A model generated the notes under the pieces. It did no database searches, had not been told where the DNA came from, and worked only from the letters and a program-made list of their open reading frames with translations. From NCBI RefSeq assembly GCF_035046485.1, contig NC_085137.1, forward strand, positions 500,484,536-500,548,535: a DNA stretch of 64,000 nt. Reading direction: 5' to 3'. The position numbers were made by a program, and so were the translations under genes. Shown here in pieces: positions 33,813-47,400 of this stretch. The number at the start of each line of letters is the position of its first letter. Within the stretch, counting starts at the first letter, position 1. The stretch is from Aedes albopictus (taxonomy: Eukaryota > Arthropoda > Insecta > Diptera > Culicidae).

Positions 33813-34480
33813 ATGTGGTTCGTTCGGATGCGCAGTCCGTTTATTTTTGCTGGCATCGAAAATGCTAAAGATTCACGTTCAATCGTAACAAAAATGAGGA
33901 TGTGTTCCTTATATGATCGTCGCCTGCAAAGTGGATCCCCGAATCGAAGGCCTTCGACATAATGCGAAAATGTTTCAACGATAGGGGAATGTAAAAAAAT
34001 AAAAAAATATTCAGAGTATTCATGGGTTGAATTGTACCATTTCTGTTATACTAGCTGTCCCGGCAAACGTCATACAGCTCCCTAAAAAATGTCCCCCGCA
34101 ACTTCACCTGTGTGGGAGACCCCCTTTCCAGAGAGTAGAATCTAATATAATTTTATATATTATAATAAAGGGTGCTCATCTTGGAAAAACGTCAAATATA
34201 TTAGGGCAAATTTTTTGAGCATTTTTCCTCGCGTGTAATGTAAAAATTTGTATAAGCTGTTAGGATAACTGGCACATAAAGAAATTAGGAAAAAATGTTT
34301 GTGTCATAACAATCTTCTTTTACATATATTAAAAACTCAAAATTTATACACTTGACATTAATTTGCCGATAATGTTTATTTCTGTTGATTTAAAACACAT
34401 TTTATCTAGGAAAATAATCGAATGCACTTCATTTCAACGAATTGTGATGTTACTTAGACGAAACGTTATAAAACTGAAGG
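33813..34480. other. Spacer downstream of the satellite
   Basis: No gene recognised. TACTAGCTGTCCCGGCAAAC at about 34049 resembles the end of a dispersed insect repeat and has an inverted counterpart near 5978. Confidence 0.35.
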
Positions 34481-35220
34481 GTGCTCATCTTGCCCAGAAG
34501 CAGCCCAATCATTTGCTTCCGCTTGCGGTCGGACTACCAGCATTCGTCCGGAATGAGTTGTCGAACTTCTTAGTGGAAATTGATCGACCGCAGTACGGCC
34601 GGATCGAAAGGCAGATGGGCCAGGACGTGTGCCAGGCGTTTCACATGACGTTAGAAGCCCTGGTTGATTAGCTAGGTCCCCCGTAGCCAAATTTGTGAAA
34701 CAAGATGTTATCCGTATAGATGAGCTGGAAACGTGCAGATCACAGCTCCAATGAGTTGCCTCCGGCGACGGTGCTCTTGCTCACAACGCCGATCATTCTT
34801 CCGAAAGTACCCGCCACAATTTCGCGCCGCTCGGTCAACTTAAACAAAGTCTTCGGAATCGGAAAGTACCGTCTCGTTGCTTCCTTGGCACACAATCAGC
34901 TTCCTTTTCTTTCGCCATGGCATCGGTTCGCCTAGTTCGTTGTTCAGGATACACTATCTAAATAGTAATTTTGTTAGGAGAGTTTTTGTTTGGTCGATAA
35001 CACTAGACTTACCTACATTTTTAACTACAGACTGCTGGCTTCCTTCAAGACAACATTGCCAAGCACCTTGAACACTCCGTGCGCGTTTACATCCCCAGCG
35101 GTAAAAACATTCTTTTTCACATCCACCGGAAGGCACCGCACCACTTTTCTCCGGTCTTTACACAACAAACATCTGAAATCATTATAATTTATTAGTATAA
35201 TCACCTGCGAACTCAAACAT
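34481..35220 (-). pseudogene. Unidentified, probably decayed minus-strand gene island
   Basis: A GC-richer patch in AT-rich surroundings. On the minus strand, an acceptor (TGATTTCAG) near 35172 opens a Cys/Lys-rich stretch containing CKDRRKVVRCLPVDVKKNVF. A GTAAGT donor lies near 35027 and a further acceptor (TTTAGATAG) near 34954. Further on is a frame with RRYFPIPKTLFKLTERREIV through GVVSKSTVAGGNSLEL. The pieces are in conflicting frames or carry stops, so I cannot assemble one protein. It may be a multi-exon gene misread by eye, or a pseudogene. No family recognised. Confidence 0.3.
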
Positions 35221-37088
35221 AATTAAGTATGCTACAATTTTACTATTTACCTATATTATTTATACGATTTATACGTTGTTTTGCTACTGCTGTTGTTGAC
35301 GCCGGCGATGGTGCTGGTGCTGATGTGCTGATCTGCCAGCGCAAACGACCTGTCAAAAATTTCCTAACAACAGCTGTACCGTACTGCTACACTTTCGGCA
35401 CAGAATCGAATATTAAGTTATTTCAGAGTTAGTTCAACCAACATATTTTATGCTCTTTATTTAAAAAAAAATAAATATAAAATAAAACTGTAAAACAGTG
35501 TGTCTAAAGCTGTCTAAAGGTGTTTTAAATTTATTATTTTAAGTTCAATCAGAAGCAAACATTAATTTTATGCTATCTTCCTAATTTGGTACACTCACTG
35601 TAAACTTGTGTACGTTATGGAGTCGCCATCTGTTGGAGTTTGATGGAACATTGGATAGTTTCCATTTGTTTCCGATAGGGTTGAAAAAATGCATGAAGCG
35701 CCTCTCACGGTGAAATGTGTCGGAAGCCGATGCAGGTAGTTCATTGAAAACAAAATATTCCAATGATTACTTTGCTTGGCGATTGTTGGCGATGCAAAAT
35801 TTCACCTCAATATGATTTTGTGCGTGAATGGGATTCAGTCACACTGCATGTGAGGTGATGCGGTCACGTACGTGTATGAACCACCAGCCCAAAACATAAT
35901 GTCAACACAGATAGGAAGAAGAAAAAAATAGCAAAGTGAAGAAAAAGAAGACCGTCTTCGCGAGTCTCGTCTCAGCTAATAACCATGTTTTCCAGTAAAT
36001 TAAAGGAATCTAGTAAATAGTAAACTACCATTGATAACAATACAAATACAATTAGTTTAATGGGGTCAATTGAACCGATGTTAAAATAAACATGCAATAA
36101 TATTTGTTGTTATGTAAACAGATTTCGCCTTTGAAAAACCAAAGAATTCATATTTCTCGGTAACATTTTTCTCCAGCATTTACAGATACTAATGGCCACA
36201 TGAATTGTTAACGGTTTACGGTATGGACACAGAGAACAGACATCCAAGTCCAGTTCTGAAACTGTGTAAGGAATTTAACGGCCATTTGAAATCGGCAACA
36301 CAAGTGGCAATAGCGTGGCGCTGCAATCGGTTAATTTCCCATACTAATTGAATTCACCACTTGAAATGTTTCAATTCACCACTAACTGTGGCAATATGGT
36401 GTTTGGTGGCGTTAGTGTTGTCATCGTGTATTGGTTTGCAACCTTACTCAAGTAAAGATTCAAATCCTTACACAACCTTCCGAATGAAATTTGTTCTAGC
36501 CTGGATGTCTGTTCTCTGTGGTATGGATCATACGACCTCAGGTGTGATATTTGGCAGTTATTTGAAAATATTGAAGATAGATCTTATGAACAGCTGCCAA
36601 GCAATACATACCAGACAGTCATCAGAGTGTTTGATTCTTATCATAAAATGTGCATATCATTCTGGCGGCCGTTAGTGCTCGTAAATGCTGGATATAAATG
36701 TTAGCGGGAAATATAAATTCTATGGATTTTCAAAAGCTAAAACTGCTTACAAATAACAACAAATATTTTCCTAGGCGAACCAGCGACCAGGCTGAAAGCC
36801 TCTCAAATACAGACACAAAAAAAAAACAAATATTTTTGTATTTTTATTGTAACAACGATTCATTTGACGTCATTCAATTAATTGTATTTGTATTGTAAGA
36901 ACAATGAAAAAACATTAAGATATATTGTTTTCTTTTGAAAATTGCCCTAAAAATGTCTCATAAAAACACAATACATGCTATTGTTTTTCGCGAGAAAGTG
37001 TATGAAAATTTTCTCAAAATTTTATGGTTAAGATACATAACGACCACCATTTTTTATTGTAAAATTGCCATTTACCATTCGCCGAATA
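35221..37088. other. AT-rich region with MITE-like TATTGTA words
   Basis: Holds a CTGCTGTTGTTGACGCCGG patch near 35288 (possibly 5' sequence of the minus-strand island), a CTTCGCGAGTCTCGTCTCAG word shared with 18.46 kb, and long AT-rich stretches with TGTATTTTTATTGTAACAAC-type words like those in the element at 20972. No complete gene or element could be delimited. Confidence 0.35.
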
Positions 37089-37089
37089 G

Positions 37090-38376
37090 TACACTCAAAC
37101 TAATTTACTGATAGAATCTAAGTGCAGAAAGCACATAGATTACGAACAGGAGAGAAACAAATCATTCTAAGTGCAACAAATAAAAATTAAAAGTGACTTC
37201 ATTACAATTCATTTTTCCTGCATTAAATTTAGAGTGTAACAACATAAATAGCAAATATGTCAACATAAAATCCAAACACAACCATAACAAACGCGAAACG
37301 GTCATGGCACGCGCAAGAGACGCACAGTTTCTCGCGAAAAAATGCGGATTTCCTTTCTTGAACATGGTGCCCAAAAGGTTGAATTTGCCGACTAAGTTGC
37401 TGAAGGTAAGTAGTTAACTTATTCAAACTTTTTCAAACTGCGTAGTGCGTACATATTATTTTGTATTTTCTAGATTTGCACTACAACGTCGACCGCCACC
37501 ATCACCACAGACGAATGATTTTGTTGGGAGCTGCTGGATTGAGCTGCAACCGGGACATGCTGTTTGGCCAGAAGCTCAACGTGAGTTAATTTAAATAACC
37601 TGCTATTTGTTTTCATTTATCATACTTTGATGGAATTTACAGGGTTTTGATTTGACCACTTTACCCACATTGGTTTCGGAAGTTTCGGAAGAGTGTGTTT
37701 GCAGTGACGACACGGAGGCATCGGAAGAGAGCTCGAGGACACCAAATAGAATCGACGCTGAAGCGATTGGTGCAAGCCCTTCATCAAAACCGAAATTGAG
37801 CGATTCAAATGAAATAAATGTTTCTGGCCCGTCTTCTGTCCTCAATTTCGTCGGCCGTGGCATCGGTGGATCACCTGGAACACCATTTGCGTTAGCTGGT
37901 GGCGCTTGCGGTGTGAAATGTCCCGTTGTGAACATTGGACGTAGCTCGAATTCCTCGAAAACAAGAAACACATCGATGCAATCGACGGTTCCACCGACCT
38001 GAAAACAGTCACGCCCTAGGAACGCCCTGTTGATCTACATTATTTGGCCCACGCAACCTGGAACTACTCCTGTGTACAATGACATATAAATAAAACATAT
38101 TTTTAACAATCATATTCAAATTTTTAATTTATTGTTATTCTAAAGCCAATTCCTAATCAAAATAATTTCATTATTCTTATTAATAGGAACTATGTGCCTC
38201 ACCATTGAAATCCCATCAACTGAATTTTACAAAGCAAAAGGTTCGCACATAAAATTTATCTTGATTGAGTTGGCAAAGTTTCGATAAGCCTGCACTTATT
38301 TTTGAAGTGCAAAAGCAATTGGTCACAATCTAAGTGCAGGGTACTTAAGTTTAATATGTTGATTTATCTGAGTGTA
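37090..38376. mobile_element. Possible TIR-bounded unit containing a two-exon gene
   Basis: TACACTCAAACTAATTTAC at 37090 is mirrored by GTTGATTTATCTGAGTGTA ending at 38376, a short imperfect inverted repeat. Near both ends TAAGTGCA words recur: at about 37119 and 37168 on the left, and at about 38291 (inverted), 38304 and 38330 on the right. AATCTAAGTGCAG is exact at 37115 and 38327. Clustered subterminal motifs are common in hAT, P and CACTA ends. No target duplication is readable, so mobility is only an inference. Confidence 0.3.
37515..38002 (+). CDS. Two-exon protein of unknown function (about 141 aa)
   Basis: Exon 37515-37580 starts at the ATG in MILLGAAGLSCNRDMLFGQK. A 62-bp intron (37581-37642, GTGAGT...TTTACAG) is followed by exon 37643-38002 in phase 0, ending at TGA, and AATAAA lies at 38089-38094. 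The second exon is Ser/Glu-rich, then Gly-rich (VGRGIGGSPGTPFALAGGA), with no family I recognise. Upstream, a phase-0 exon from ATG 37304 (MARARDAQFLAKKCGFPFLN) ends at a good GTAAGT donor (37406). Splicing it to the acceptor at 37473 shifts frame and reaches a stop, so the true start is uncertain. Short introns and a poly(A) signal argue for a real transcript. Confidence 0.45.
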
Positions 38377-39990
38377 GGAATTTCTACAAGGAGGCTCTTT
38401 CCTTGAGAGACTCCTCCTAGAAATCCTTCAGTGATTCCTCAAGGAACTCCTTGAAGATTTTTTCCAGAAAAAAAAACTTCAAGAATTCATAGAGGTATTT
38501 CATCTGCACCTCCTGTAATATATTGAAGGATTCTTTCAGGAATTTATTCAGAGCAGTTCCTCCAGGAATTTATTCAGGGATTCAATCAGGAATTTCTTCA
38601 TACATTCCTCTAGAAGTTCTGTCTGGAGCTTTAACACTCCTGGGTTGGAGATTATTGAAGCATTCCTGTGTAGAAGATCCTTTAGAGATTACCCCAGGAT
38701 TTTTTCTTCTTTTATTCCTCCAGAAATTGCTTCAAGGATTTTCTTGAAAATCTGTAAGGAAAGTAATTTTTCTGTGAATTGCTCTAGAAACTTTTTCAGG
38801 AATTTCTTCTCAAATTCCCACAGGACTTTCTCCAGGATCCCATGGATTTCTGAAGGATTTCTGAAGGAACTCTTCCAGGACCTCCTTCAGAGATTTCTCC
38901 AGAAATTCTTCAAAAATTCCTGTAGGAATTTCTCCTGGAATTCTTTGTGCGGTTTCACCTGGAATTCCTTGGTTTCTCCAGGTACTTTCTTCAGGATACT
39001 TTTCGTGGATTTCTCCAGAAACTCTTCCAAGATTTTCTCCAGGAACTCATCAGGAATTCTCCTCGATTTTTTCGTGAGATTTTTTATTGAATTCCTTGAG
39101 GGATTTCTTGATGAACACCTTTAGGGATTGTCTAGGAATTATTTCAGGGATTCTTCTAGGAATTTTATCTTTGATTCCTCTATGCATTTCTTCAAGGATT
39201 TTTCCGGAAAATCTTTGATGGATTTCTCCCTTAAGAAATCCTCTAGAAACGCCTTCTGGGATCTGTTCTTAATTTTCTTCAGGGTTTTCTACAGGACCAC
39301 CTTAAGAGACTCCTCCTAGATATCCTTCAAGAATTCCTCCAGGAACTCCTTGAAGGATTTTTCCACAAATTACTTCAGGAATTCTTAGAGGCATTTCCCC
39401 TGGAGTTCCTTGAGGGATTTTTTGAAACATCTTGAGGGATTCTTCCAGAAATTTCTGTAGCGCAATTCCGCCAGGAATTTATTCAGGGATTCATGTAGAA
39501 GTTCTGTCAGGGGCTCCAATTCTCCTGGACTGGAGTTTATTAGAGGATTCATGTATAAGATGCTTTAGATTTTTTTGCTTGAACTCCTCCAAGAATTTCT
39601 TAAGGCATTCTTCCACGAAGTTCATCTTGGTTTTCTCTAGGGATTTATCCAGGAATTTCTGCAGGGATTCCTGCTAGAATTTTTTCAGAGATTCCTCCAG
39701 AAATTTCCTCCTGGGATTCACGAATTCCATCAGCGATTCCTCTAAGAATTTTATCGGGGATTCCTCCAGCAGTTCCTACAGGAATTCCCACAGAAATTTC
39801 TCCAGGTTTTTTTCTAGAGATTTCTTCTGGAATTTCTCTTGATGTTCCTTGAGAGATTTCTTCTGGAATTCCTTGAGGAATTTCCCAAGGAATTGCTTCA
39901 GAGATTTCTTCAAGGACTCCTCCAGGAACTTCTTCAAGGATTTATCCTATAGAATTCTTTGTGGAATTTTCATACATAGCCAGCTCCTCC
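38377..39990. repeat. Degenerate GGAATTTCTCCAGGAATTC repeat block
   Basis: Long irregular array of TTCCTCCAGGAATTTCTTCA-like words. It starts immediately at the right edge of the 37090-38376 unit. ORFs of 63-159 codons here reflect the repeat. Confidence 0.75.
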
Positions 39991-41455
39991 TGGAGAATAG
40001 ACGCTCAGGTTTGTAGACGATGAAAGTTCACTCCGGGATTGGTTACCGGGTCTTTCCTAAGGTTGCTCGCGGTTTCCGACCGGTACCACGGTCAGGTAGG
40101 GATAGGAGTGGCTGGGAAAATGCTAATTGGGATGTGAATTTCGTAGCAATTAGCGTTTACCGTGCCTATCAATTGAAAAGAAAAGTTTGCACAAATACAG
40201 CGTCATAAGCATAGAGGATAAACGGGAGTCGAATCAGAAGCTAGAGCGGCTGTTCCGCCCTTTTTGCATGTTGTTCTAGATACGTTCTCGTACGGTAGAA
40301 TGATTAGAGTAGGTAATAACTTGGTGTGGACAAAATGGGGCATTTTCTTTCGCTAACAAACGTTCACCACTTTTGCGATGTGTGTTTAAAAGAAATTGAT
40401 TTTTATTCAAACTCATTCATACCGTGTGTACACTCGATTACCATATCGTTTCGCCTAAATCAGAGAGGGGGACTTGCTGCGGTGTAGAGTTAGCTTAAAA
40501 AATTAGCTCACTGCGCCCGATTTGTTTTAGGATTCCGTACGTTCTTACGGTAAAGGACAAGAAACACTCCGGGAAATAACTAGAGCATGTAAACGTGTAC
40601 AAGTTTGGATTTTCAACGAAAATATACAGCTTCGTGCAAAGGGTAGCAAACTCGGAATCGTAATTTCTTCCTGCCGAAATAAAAAAACAAGCACTTGAAA
40701 GTGTTTTACAATTTTTCGATGAGAATATATTTGATTAAATTAATTTACATTAATTAATTAGGTTTGTTTTCACATTGCCATGTGCTTCACATCAGTTTGT
40801 TTGTTGCAAAAAAAAACATCTTACTTGCAATTTAGTACAAAAATCATTAGCTTCTATTTCACCCTAATAAATGGCCTGCTCAGGAAACAAAAATAAGTGA
40901 TAAATTGCTGCGAATGTGCAATTGAAGCAGAACAAAGAACTCGAGGGCAGTTAGTAGCTGCTCTTTGTAAAAAAATATACAAAAACTCAAAAAAAGGTAC
41001 AAGTAACATAACGGGAGGGGGAAACCCCGCTTGCTTGGATGGGTAGGTGTGTGAATGTGAACTTACTTAAGCCTATAAGTTTCTTTTGTCGCACAGTAGG
41101 CGGTCATGGCCTCCTGTCTGCAGGGCTAGTCCGCCAAATTGTTCCGTACTGCATGGAAACACTGCCTTTCTTGTGACTCAATGAAATTAGCAAGACGCAC
41201 ACGATCAATCGCTCCAGTTCCTAATTAAGTAGTAACTTAAAATTCCCACAAATTGTTCAGCTCAACTGCTCTCATCTCATCATTTCCAATAATCATTAAT
41301 ATTACTCCACGTATCTTTATTACCTTACTAATCGGCTGTTTTTTCTTAGTTTTCTTAAATGTTAAAGAGGTGCTACTACATTTAACGACATACTTTCGCA
41401 CACGAAACACACACACCCGCGGATGAGTTGGCCGGAAGAGATCCGCCGCCATTTC
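39991..41455. other. Mostly unique sequence downstream of Ran
   Basis: Repeat-poor. The right part should be the Ran 3' UTR: minus-strand AATAAA lies at 41321-41316, about 135 bp after the stop codon, with further TTTATT words towards 40.4 kb. A GC-richer patch at about 40.03-40.26 kb has a 62-codon plus-strand frame of no known family. Confidence 0.4.
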
Positions 41456-44400
41456 TTACAGATCCTCGTCCTCGTCGGGCAGTGCGGTGGCTTGCGCTTC
41501 CTGCAAATCCTTCTCGATCTGCTGCTGCCAGTCCTTGTCCATCTTGACCTCTGGCGGGAGCAGGGCGGGCATGGCGACGAATTCCAGATTCGGGTCACCG
41601 ACCAGCTTACGGGCCAACCACAGGAACGGCTTCTCGAAGTTGTAGTTGGACTTGGCCGAGATGTCGTAGTACTGAAAGAGGAGGAAAGCAGGGGTTTAGT
41701 GTTGATGTTAATTTTCTTGGATTGAGAATTGATGAACGGAGAGTGATCGAGTGTGCAATCTCACTTTGCCACAACTGAATCCCGTGTTTCAGGATAGAGT
41801 CTAGGAAACTGCAAGATCGTCTTTATCGTTACGATATAATTTAGCGCACATTAGCCCCTCGATTATGAATTGTAGGTCATAACCAAGTCAAGGGTACGCA
41901 TCTTTTCAGTTTGGAATACGTTCTTCACATGTTGGCTTTTTTGTTGTTGGGGAAGACTTGATGTATGTTTTGTACGGTACAGGGATGGGACCATTCATTT
42001 GCAAAGAGTTACATTCACTTGCTATTATCTCTGTTCAGAAGCATGCTATCGAAAAACAATGTATGGATGAATTTAACCTTGTAGTTTTATCTAAAATTTT
42101 GCCGAATAGCAAAATAGTTCGTTTTGACTCAATTCCATAGTTCGGCCCAATAAGCCAAAATTTGAGTAAATCGATTATACTCACGCTAGGTAGATTGCCT
42201 TTACCCCCAGCTAAAGAGTAGGTAAATTCAACCTAAGATTCCCCTCATTCAACTCAATTTTGAGTAAACCGACTTTTACCCAAAATTGGCTTATTGGGGT
42301 CAAGGACCCCCTTTGGGTAGATGCATCTCTGTTTGTTTTTGACAACATCGGTGAGCCAGAGAGGGAAAACAACCTAATTTTGGGTAACGAGTTTATTCGA
42401 TATACTCAATTTTGAGTTAAACCGACCCAAATATTAGGTAGTTTGGATTTTCCGTGTGAATAAACGTGCTTTGAGAGCTGCGATGCGACGGCGGTCAGAC
42501 GCCAAACTCGTTTTGAGATTGACAGTGCTTTTTGGTTGGGTTTGGCCCCAACCAGCGAACATTCAACCATCGAGACAGCCCATCTAACGAGCCGCCAACG
42601 AACGAATCGGGACTGTATTCCCAAATCTGGGGCTCGATGCGGAAAATAAAATGAGCATTTGTAGGGTTCTACAAACAGGTGTTCGTAAGGGCCTGTCCAT
42701 AAACTACGTAGACTCTGAGGGGGGAGGAGGGGAGGTTGTGGTTTCTGACCAAAGTCTACGCTCCAGACAAATTTCGAAAATTTTGTATGAACAAAAGTCT
42801 ACGAGAGGGGGGGAGGGTTGTGGGTTTGAGATGGCCAAAAAAAAGTCTACGTAGTTTATGGACAGCACCTAATGTGTCGCCCAAAGTGGGAGACGATGCA
42901 TTTGTAGTGTTCAGCACCTTTTTATTTGTAACAAATTCTACAGCCATTATCACGCGGAGTAGAAGGGTAGAACTATCGGAAATATAACTGTCCACTACCA
43001 TGGTTCGAAGTAAATAATTTTAGCAAAAACAAAAACAATCGAAATCGACGAAAAATAGCTCATCAAATCTCGCGTTTAGTATCATACAGGCGTATCTACA
43101 CTGATCGATTTCTTTTCATCGATTTTCTTTGCGGATTGTTCCGGGAAATACGACCAATAGTCGGATGATCTATCGGGGGAGCGGGACATTTGGCATGAAG
43201 TCATTTGACATAATCGAAATGCACCCTTCTTTGTTATGCCAAGTGACCTTATATTCTGTACTTGTAATAGTGTATGCTCAAATGGCAGTGATATTTTTTC
43301 AAGTTCGATCTTTAGTCAGTTCTTCCTCTCATTCGGGAAGCTATTCTAAAGTGAAGCTTGAAGAAAATAACAAGCTTTCGGATGTGAGCTGAATAATTGG
43401 ACCGTCTTGCTTTGGTGTAAGAAAAAGACTGATCCACACAAGTTTCAATTTGCAACTAACTCTCTATATTCAGAATAACGTTTATATACAGGGATTGCTT
43501 AATTCTAAATTTACCTACAGAATACCTGCGAAACCCTTTTTTGTTCACGTGTCTCGCGCATGTTTTTCGCGTCCGCCTGCTTTGACGCTTGCTTCAGGTC
43601 ATCAGTTGTATTCTGCTTTGTTTGCCACCACGCCGCCGGCGCCGGTCAGACTCAGCCGGTCTGGGTTATCCCGTATTTCATTTTTGTCTTGCAATTTACC
43701 CGGGCTGGCGTCACGTGATCGGAAGGATTGAAGACTGTTACAAAAGAGAGCCGGTACGGGCGGATCCTTGTTACGTCTAATTTGAAGGATCAGTTTTATT
43801 GCCGGTTAATTTCGTTTTGTTTTTTTAGGGAATTTCAGCTTTTGTTATTATTGGATAAATTTTGGTTAAAGGACCGGGGTTTTCCTAACAGACATGTTTA
43901 TCATATCCTCGTCTACACCTTATGTCAAATGATCTTATGCCAAATGACTTTAAGCCAAATGACACAGACCCATCTATCGGTGTATTTCGGTGCAGGACGA
44001 CTAGGACTAAGATCTAAAACAACAAAAACAACCAAAAATGATTTGCGGCCAAGTTATTAACCAATCGATGAAGAGAAATCGATCATTGTAGATACGCCCG
44101 TATGATACTGAGCGCGAGAAATATTTGCGACGTGCTCAGGAGTTGCTTTGACAGCTAGAAGTTCTAGATTGAATTTAACCTTCCTTAATCCCTAAAAAAA
44201 AGTTACAAATAAGACCCTGGGGTCATTTTTGACCCCAAACTTTGGACAGCTCGCAAAAATCAGTGGCTTGACCGATTTTGGATTGGATTTGGATTTTGGC
44301 TCAAATGAAAGGGGCACAAGTCTAGTTTTCAAAACCACCGGAGAAATCCTGATTCGGCCACTGTGGCCACCGGGAACCTTCTTCAACTGAAAAATGCCGC

Positions 44401-47400
44401 TTTTGAGACCCTAATTTGGCTATCTATAACTTTGCAACCAAACAAGTAATCAGGACCGTTCAAGGGTCACTGGAAAGGTATTCACGTGGACTTTGATTAT
44501 AGACATTCAAATTGACTAATTATTGAGAACCGGTTCCGGAAATCCGGAACATCCGAAATATTAGTTTTCATCATTTCTATGTGCTCTAAAAAACCACAAA
44601 TGTATTCCCTTTATGCATTCTATTGCATTACTTCTCTGCATGCTTCACTGAAATGAGACACATATTGTTTACGAACATTTTTGACGGGTTCTGGGCAGGT
44701 CTGGTCAATGCGGAACGGGTTACAGGGACTCCGGAAGGTGGTCAATTGGGTAACGACAATGAACTTCGTATAGTTTTCGCTCCAAAACCCGGCGCCACAT
44801 GGTGCAACCTTCGTGGATTTTCATATCTGTTGTTCTTGTGATACTCAAAGAGATTGATAGTCATCTTCTTCTTCTTCTTGGCGTAACATCCCTACTGGAA
44901 AAAAATCTGCTTCTCAGCTCAAGTGTTTTATGAGCATTTCTACTAATATTTACTCTGCCAATCATTATTTTACGTATGTATATCGTGTGGCAGGCACGCT
45001 ATGTTTATAGGGGCCTCTAATGAATAGTCATATTTGTTCACCGGAGTGGCCACCGGAGAAATCCATATTGTTTGTTCTCAGATTTTTACAATAAATGTAG
45101 GCTTCGACAGCTAAATTTTAATCATTCACATGTATTGTATATTTACATTTATAATTTGTAATGTTCTGGTATAAAAATGAACAAATGATGATCTCGATCT
45201 TGTCTTGCGATTTTCGACTGTGAAGATTACGAATTGGGCTCCAAACGTTGGAGCCAAGAAAATAAATTCGTAGGCCAATTTATTATGCAAGCCAGACCAA
45301 AGTTCGTTCAAAGATCAAAGATGATCTCGATCTTTCCAGGCTATGGTCACCAGAGAAACTGTTTTACAGCATAAGTAGACATTTAGCAGCTGACCTCATA
45401 TTGTGTTTCACGCTTGAAGTGCAAAGTGTGAGAAACCAATCTGTGATTTGATTCTTTGTGATCAAGGAATTGATTATAAAACAATTACGTGCTTTAGAAA
45501 CAAAAGTTATACTGAGAATTACTCCAAAAGCTTCACCAGGAATTTCTCCAGAAGATGCACCGAGATATTTTGCAGGAGTGAATCCGGGTAACCTTCCTTG
45601 AGGGGTTCATCAATAAATCATCTGACATTTCCGCGGAGCATTTATCTAGCAGTTTCCCGGAGAATCTATTAAAGGAATTGTCAGGTCGATCTCCTTCGGA
45701 ACTTATAGAAAATTTATGGCAAAAATCCGAAGGAACTCTTGAAGGAATTTTCGGACGACCACCCGAAGAAATATCCTGAGAGACTACTGAACAAAACTCT
45801 AGAGATCTACTAAAGAACTTTCTGTTAGAAAGATTCTTGGTAGAAACCCCAGAAGAATTAGAGGTGGAACTCTTAGGACAATTCCTGATGGAACTGGTTT
45901 TTGTTTGTGTTTCTTTTTTTAGGTTAAAGAAATACACTGAGTTTTTTTTACGACGGTAATGGTCCCGCGTAAAAAAAAAACGCGTTATTTCAAGACCCGT
46001 CGTAAAAAAAACCGCGTTATTTCAAAAAATGTCGTAAAAAAGTCAAGTCATGTTAGATGTGGTGCTGACTATTTTACGCGTGTTTTTGAAAAAACGCGGA
46101 TTTTTTTTACGACGGGTCTTGAAATAACGCGGTTTTTTTAGGACGGACCGCGTAAAAAAAACCGCGTAAAAAAAACTTCAGTGTAATGCAATAGAATGCA
46201 TAAAGGGAATACATTTGTGGTTTTTTAGAGCACATAGCAATGATGAAAACTAATATTTCGGATGTTCCGGATTTCCGGAACCGGTACTCAATAATTAGTC
46301 ATTTTGAATGTCTATAATCAAAGTCCACGTGATTACCTTTCCAGCGACCCTTGAACGGTCCTGATTACTTGTTGTAATTGTAATTTTTGTAATTTGTTGT
46401 TTTATTGTAAACGATAACCTTTTAGTTGTTACTTTACATGAGGTCAAGGATTCTGGCATAGGAAACATTGTTGAGGAACAAAATAAAACTAACAAACTAG
46501 AGTCTAGTTTAACTAGAATCAAAAGTAACATAAACAAATTTGAAGTGAAATTAAGGAAAAAGACTAATCAATATTTAGAATACAGCTGCATCTAGTATCG
46601 GTCTGAGCTTCTGACTGCATTTTTGAAGGCTGTGATGGTTGGCTTCTGCTTTACGTCTAGTGGTAGTCTATTCCAGAGTGAAACTCCGGCAATCAACGCA
46701 CTTTTCTTGGTCGTTGTCGTGTGTCTTGGAACAACAAACGTCCTGGTTCGTTGCTGCTGTCCACGCAACAGATGGTCCTGGATGTATTCCGGGAGGCTGC
46801 CGTCGTACCCCTGTCGCATGAAGCAGCAAGTTCGAATATGGTAGTTAGTGGGCAAATCATGCCCGAGAATACTGTTCCTAACCGTGGCTGTTGTTTCCCG
46901 GCGTCGAAGACCATAAACGAACCGCACCGCAGATTTGAAACAACGGTGAAGCTGTTCTTTCAGTGCTTGAGAGAGTCCGAGATGGTACACTATGTCCCCA
47001 TAGGTGAAAACCGGCATGATCACGGCCTGGACAAGCTTCCGCCGTGTAGCAATGGAGAGAACCGGCGAGAACCGACGGAATGTTCTCAAGATGTTGAACG
47101 CCTTCTGTGTCACGCTGTTTACTTGTTGGGTCCAGGTCATATTACTGTCCATTACGATGCCAAGATTGACGACTTTGTCGGACAGAGGTACAGTTTCTCC
47201 GCTAAAAACAATATCCGTCCTCGGTACAACCGTCCCAGTTTTACTGAAGATGATGGCCTGGGTCTTCTTTGGGTTCGGGTGCAGATAGTTTCTAGTTGCC
47301 CAACGTGTGATTGCATCGAGGTCGTCGTTTATTTTGCTGATGAGTTCATCTATTTCGGCTATTGGTCCTGAAACGTACATCTGCAGGTCGTCGGCGTACA

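Noticed and set aside
38377..39990. ORFs up to 159 codons rich in Phe, Ser and Arg
   Set aside because: They follow the degenerate repeat and change frame with it; no domain or splice logic.
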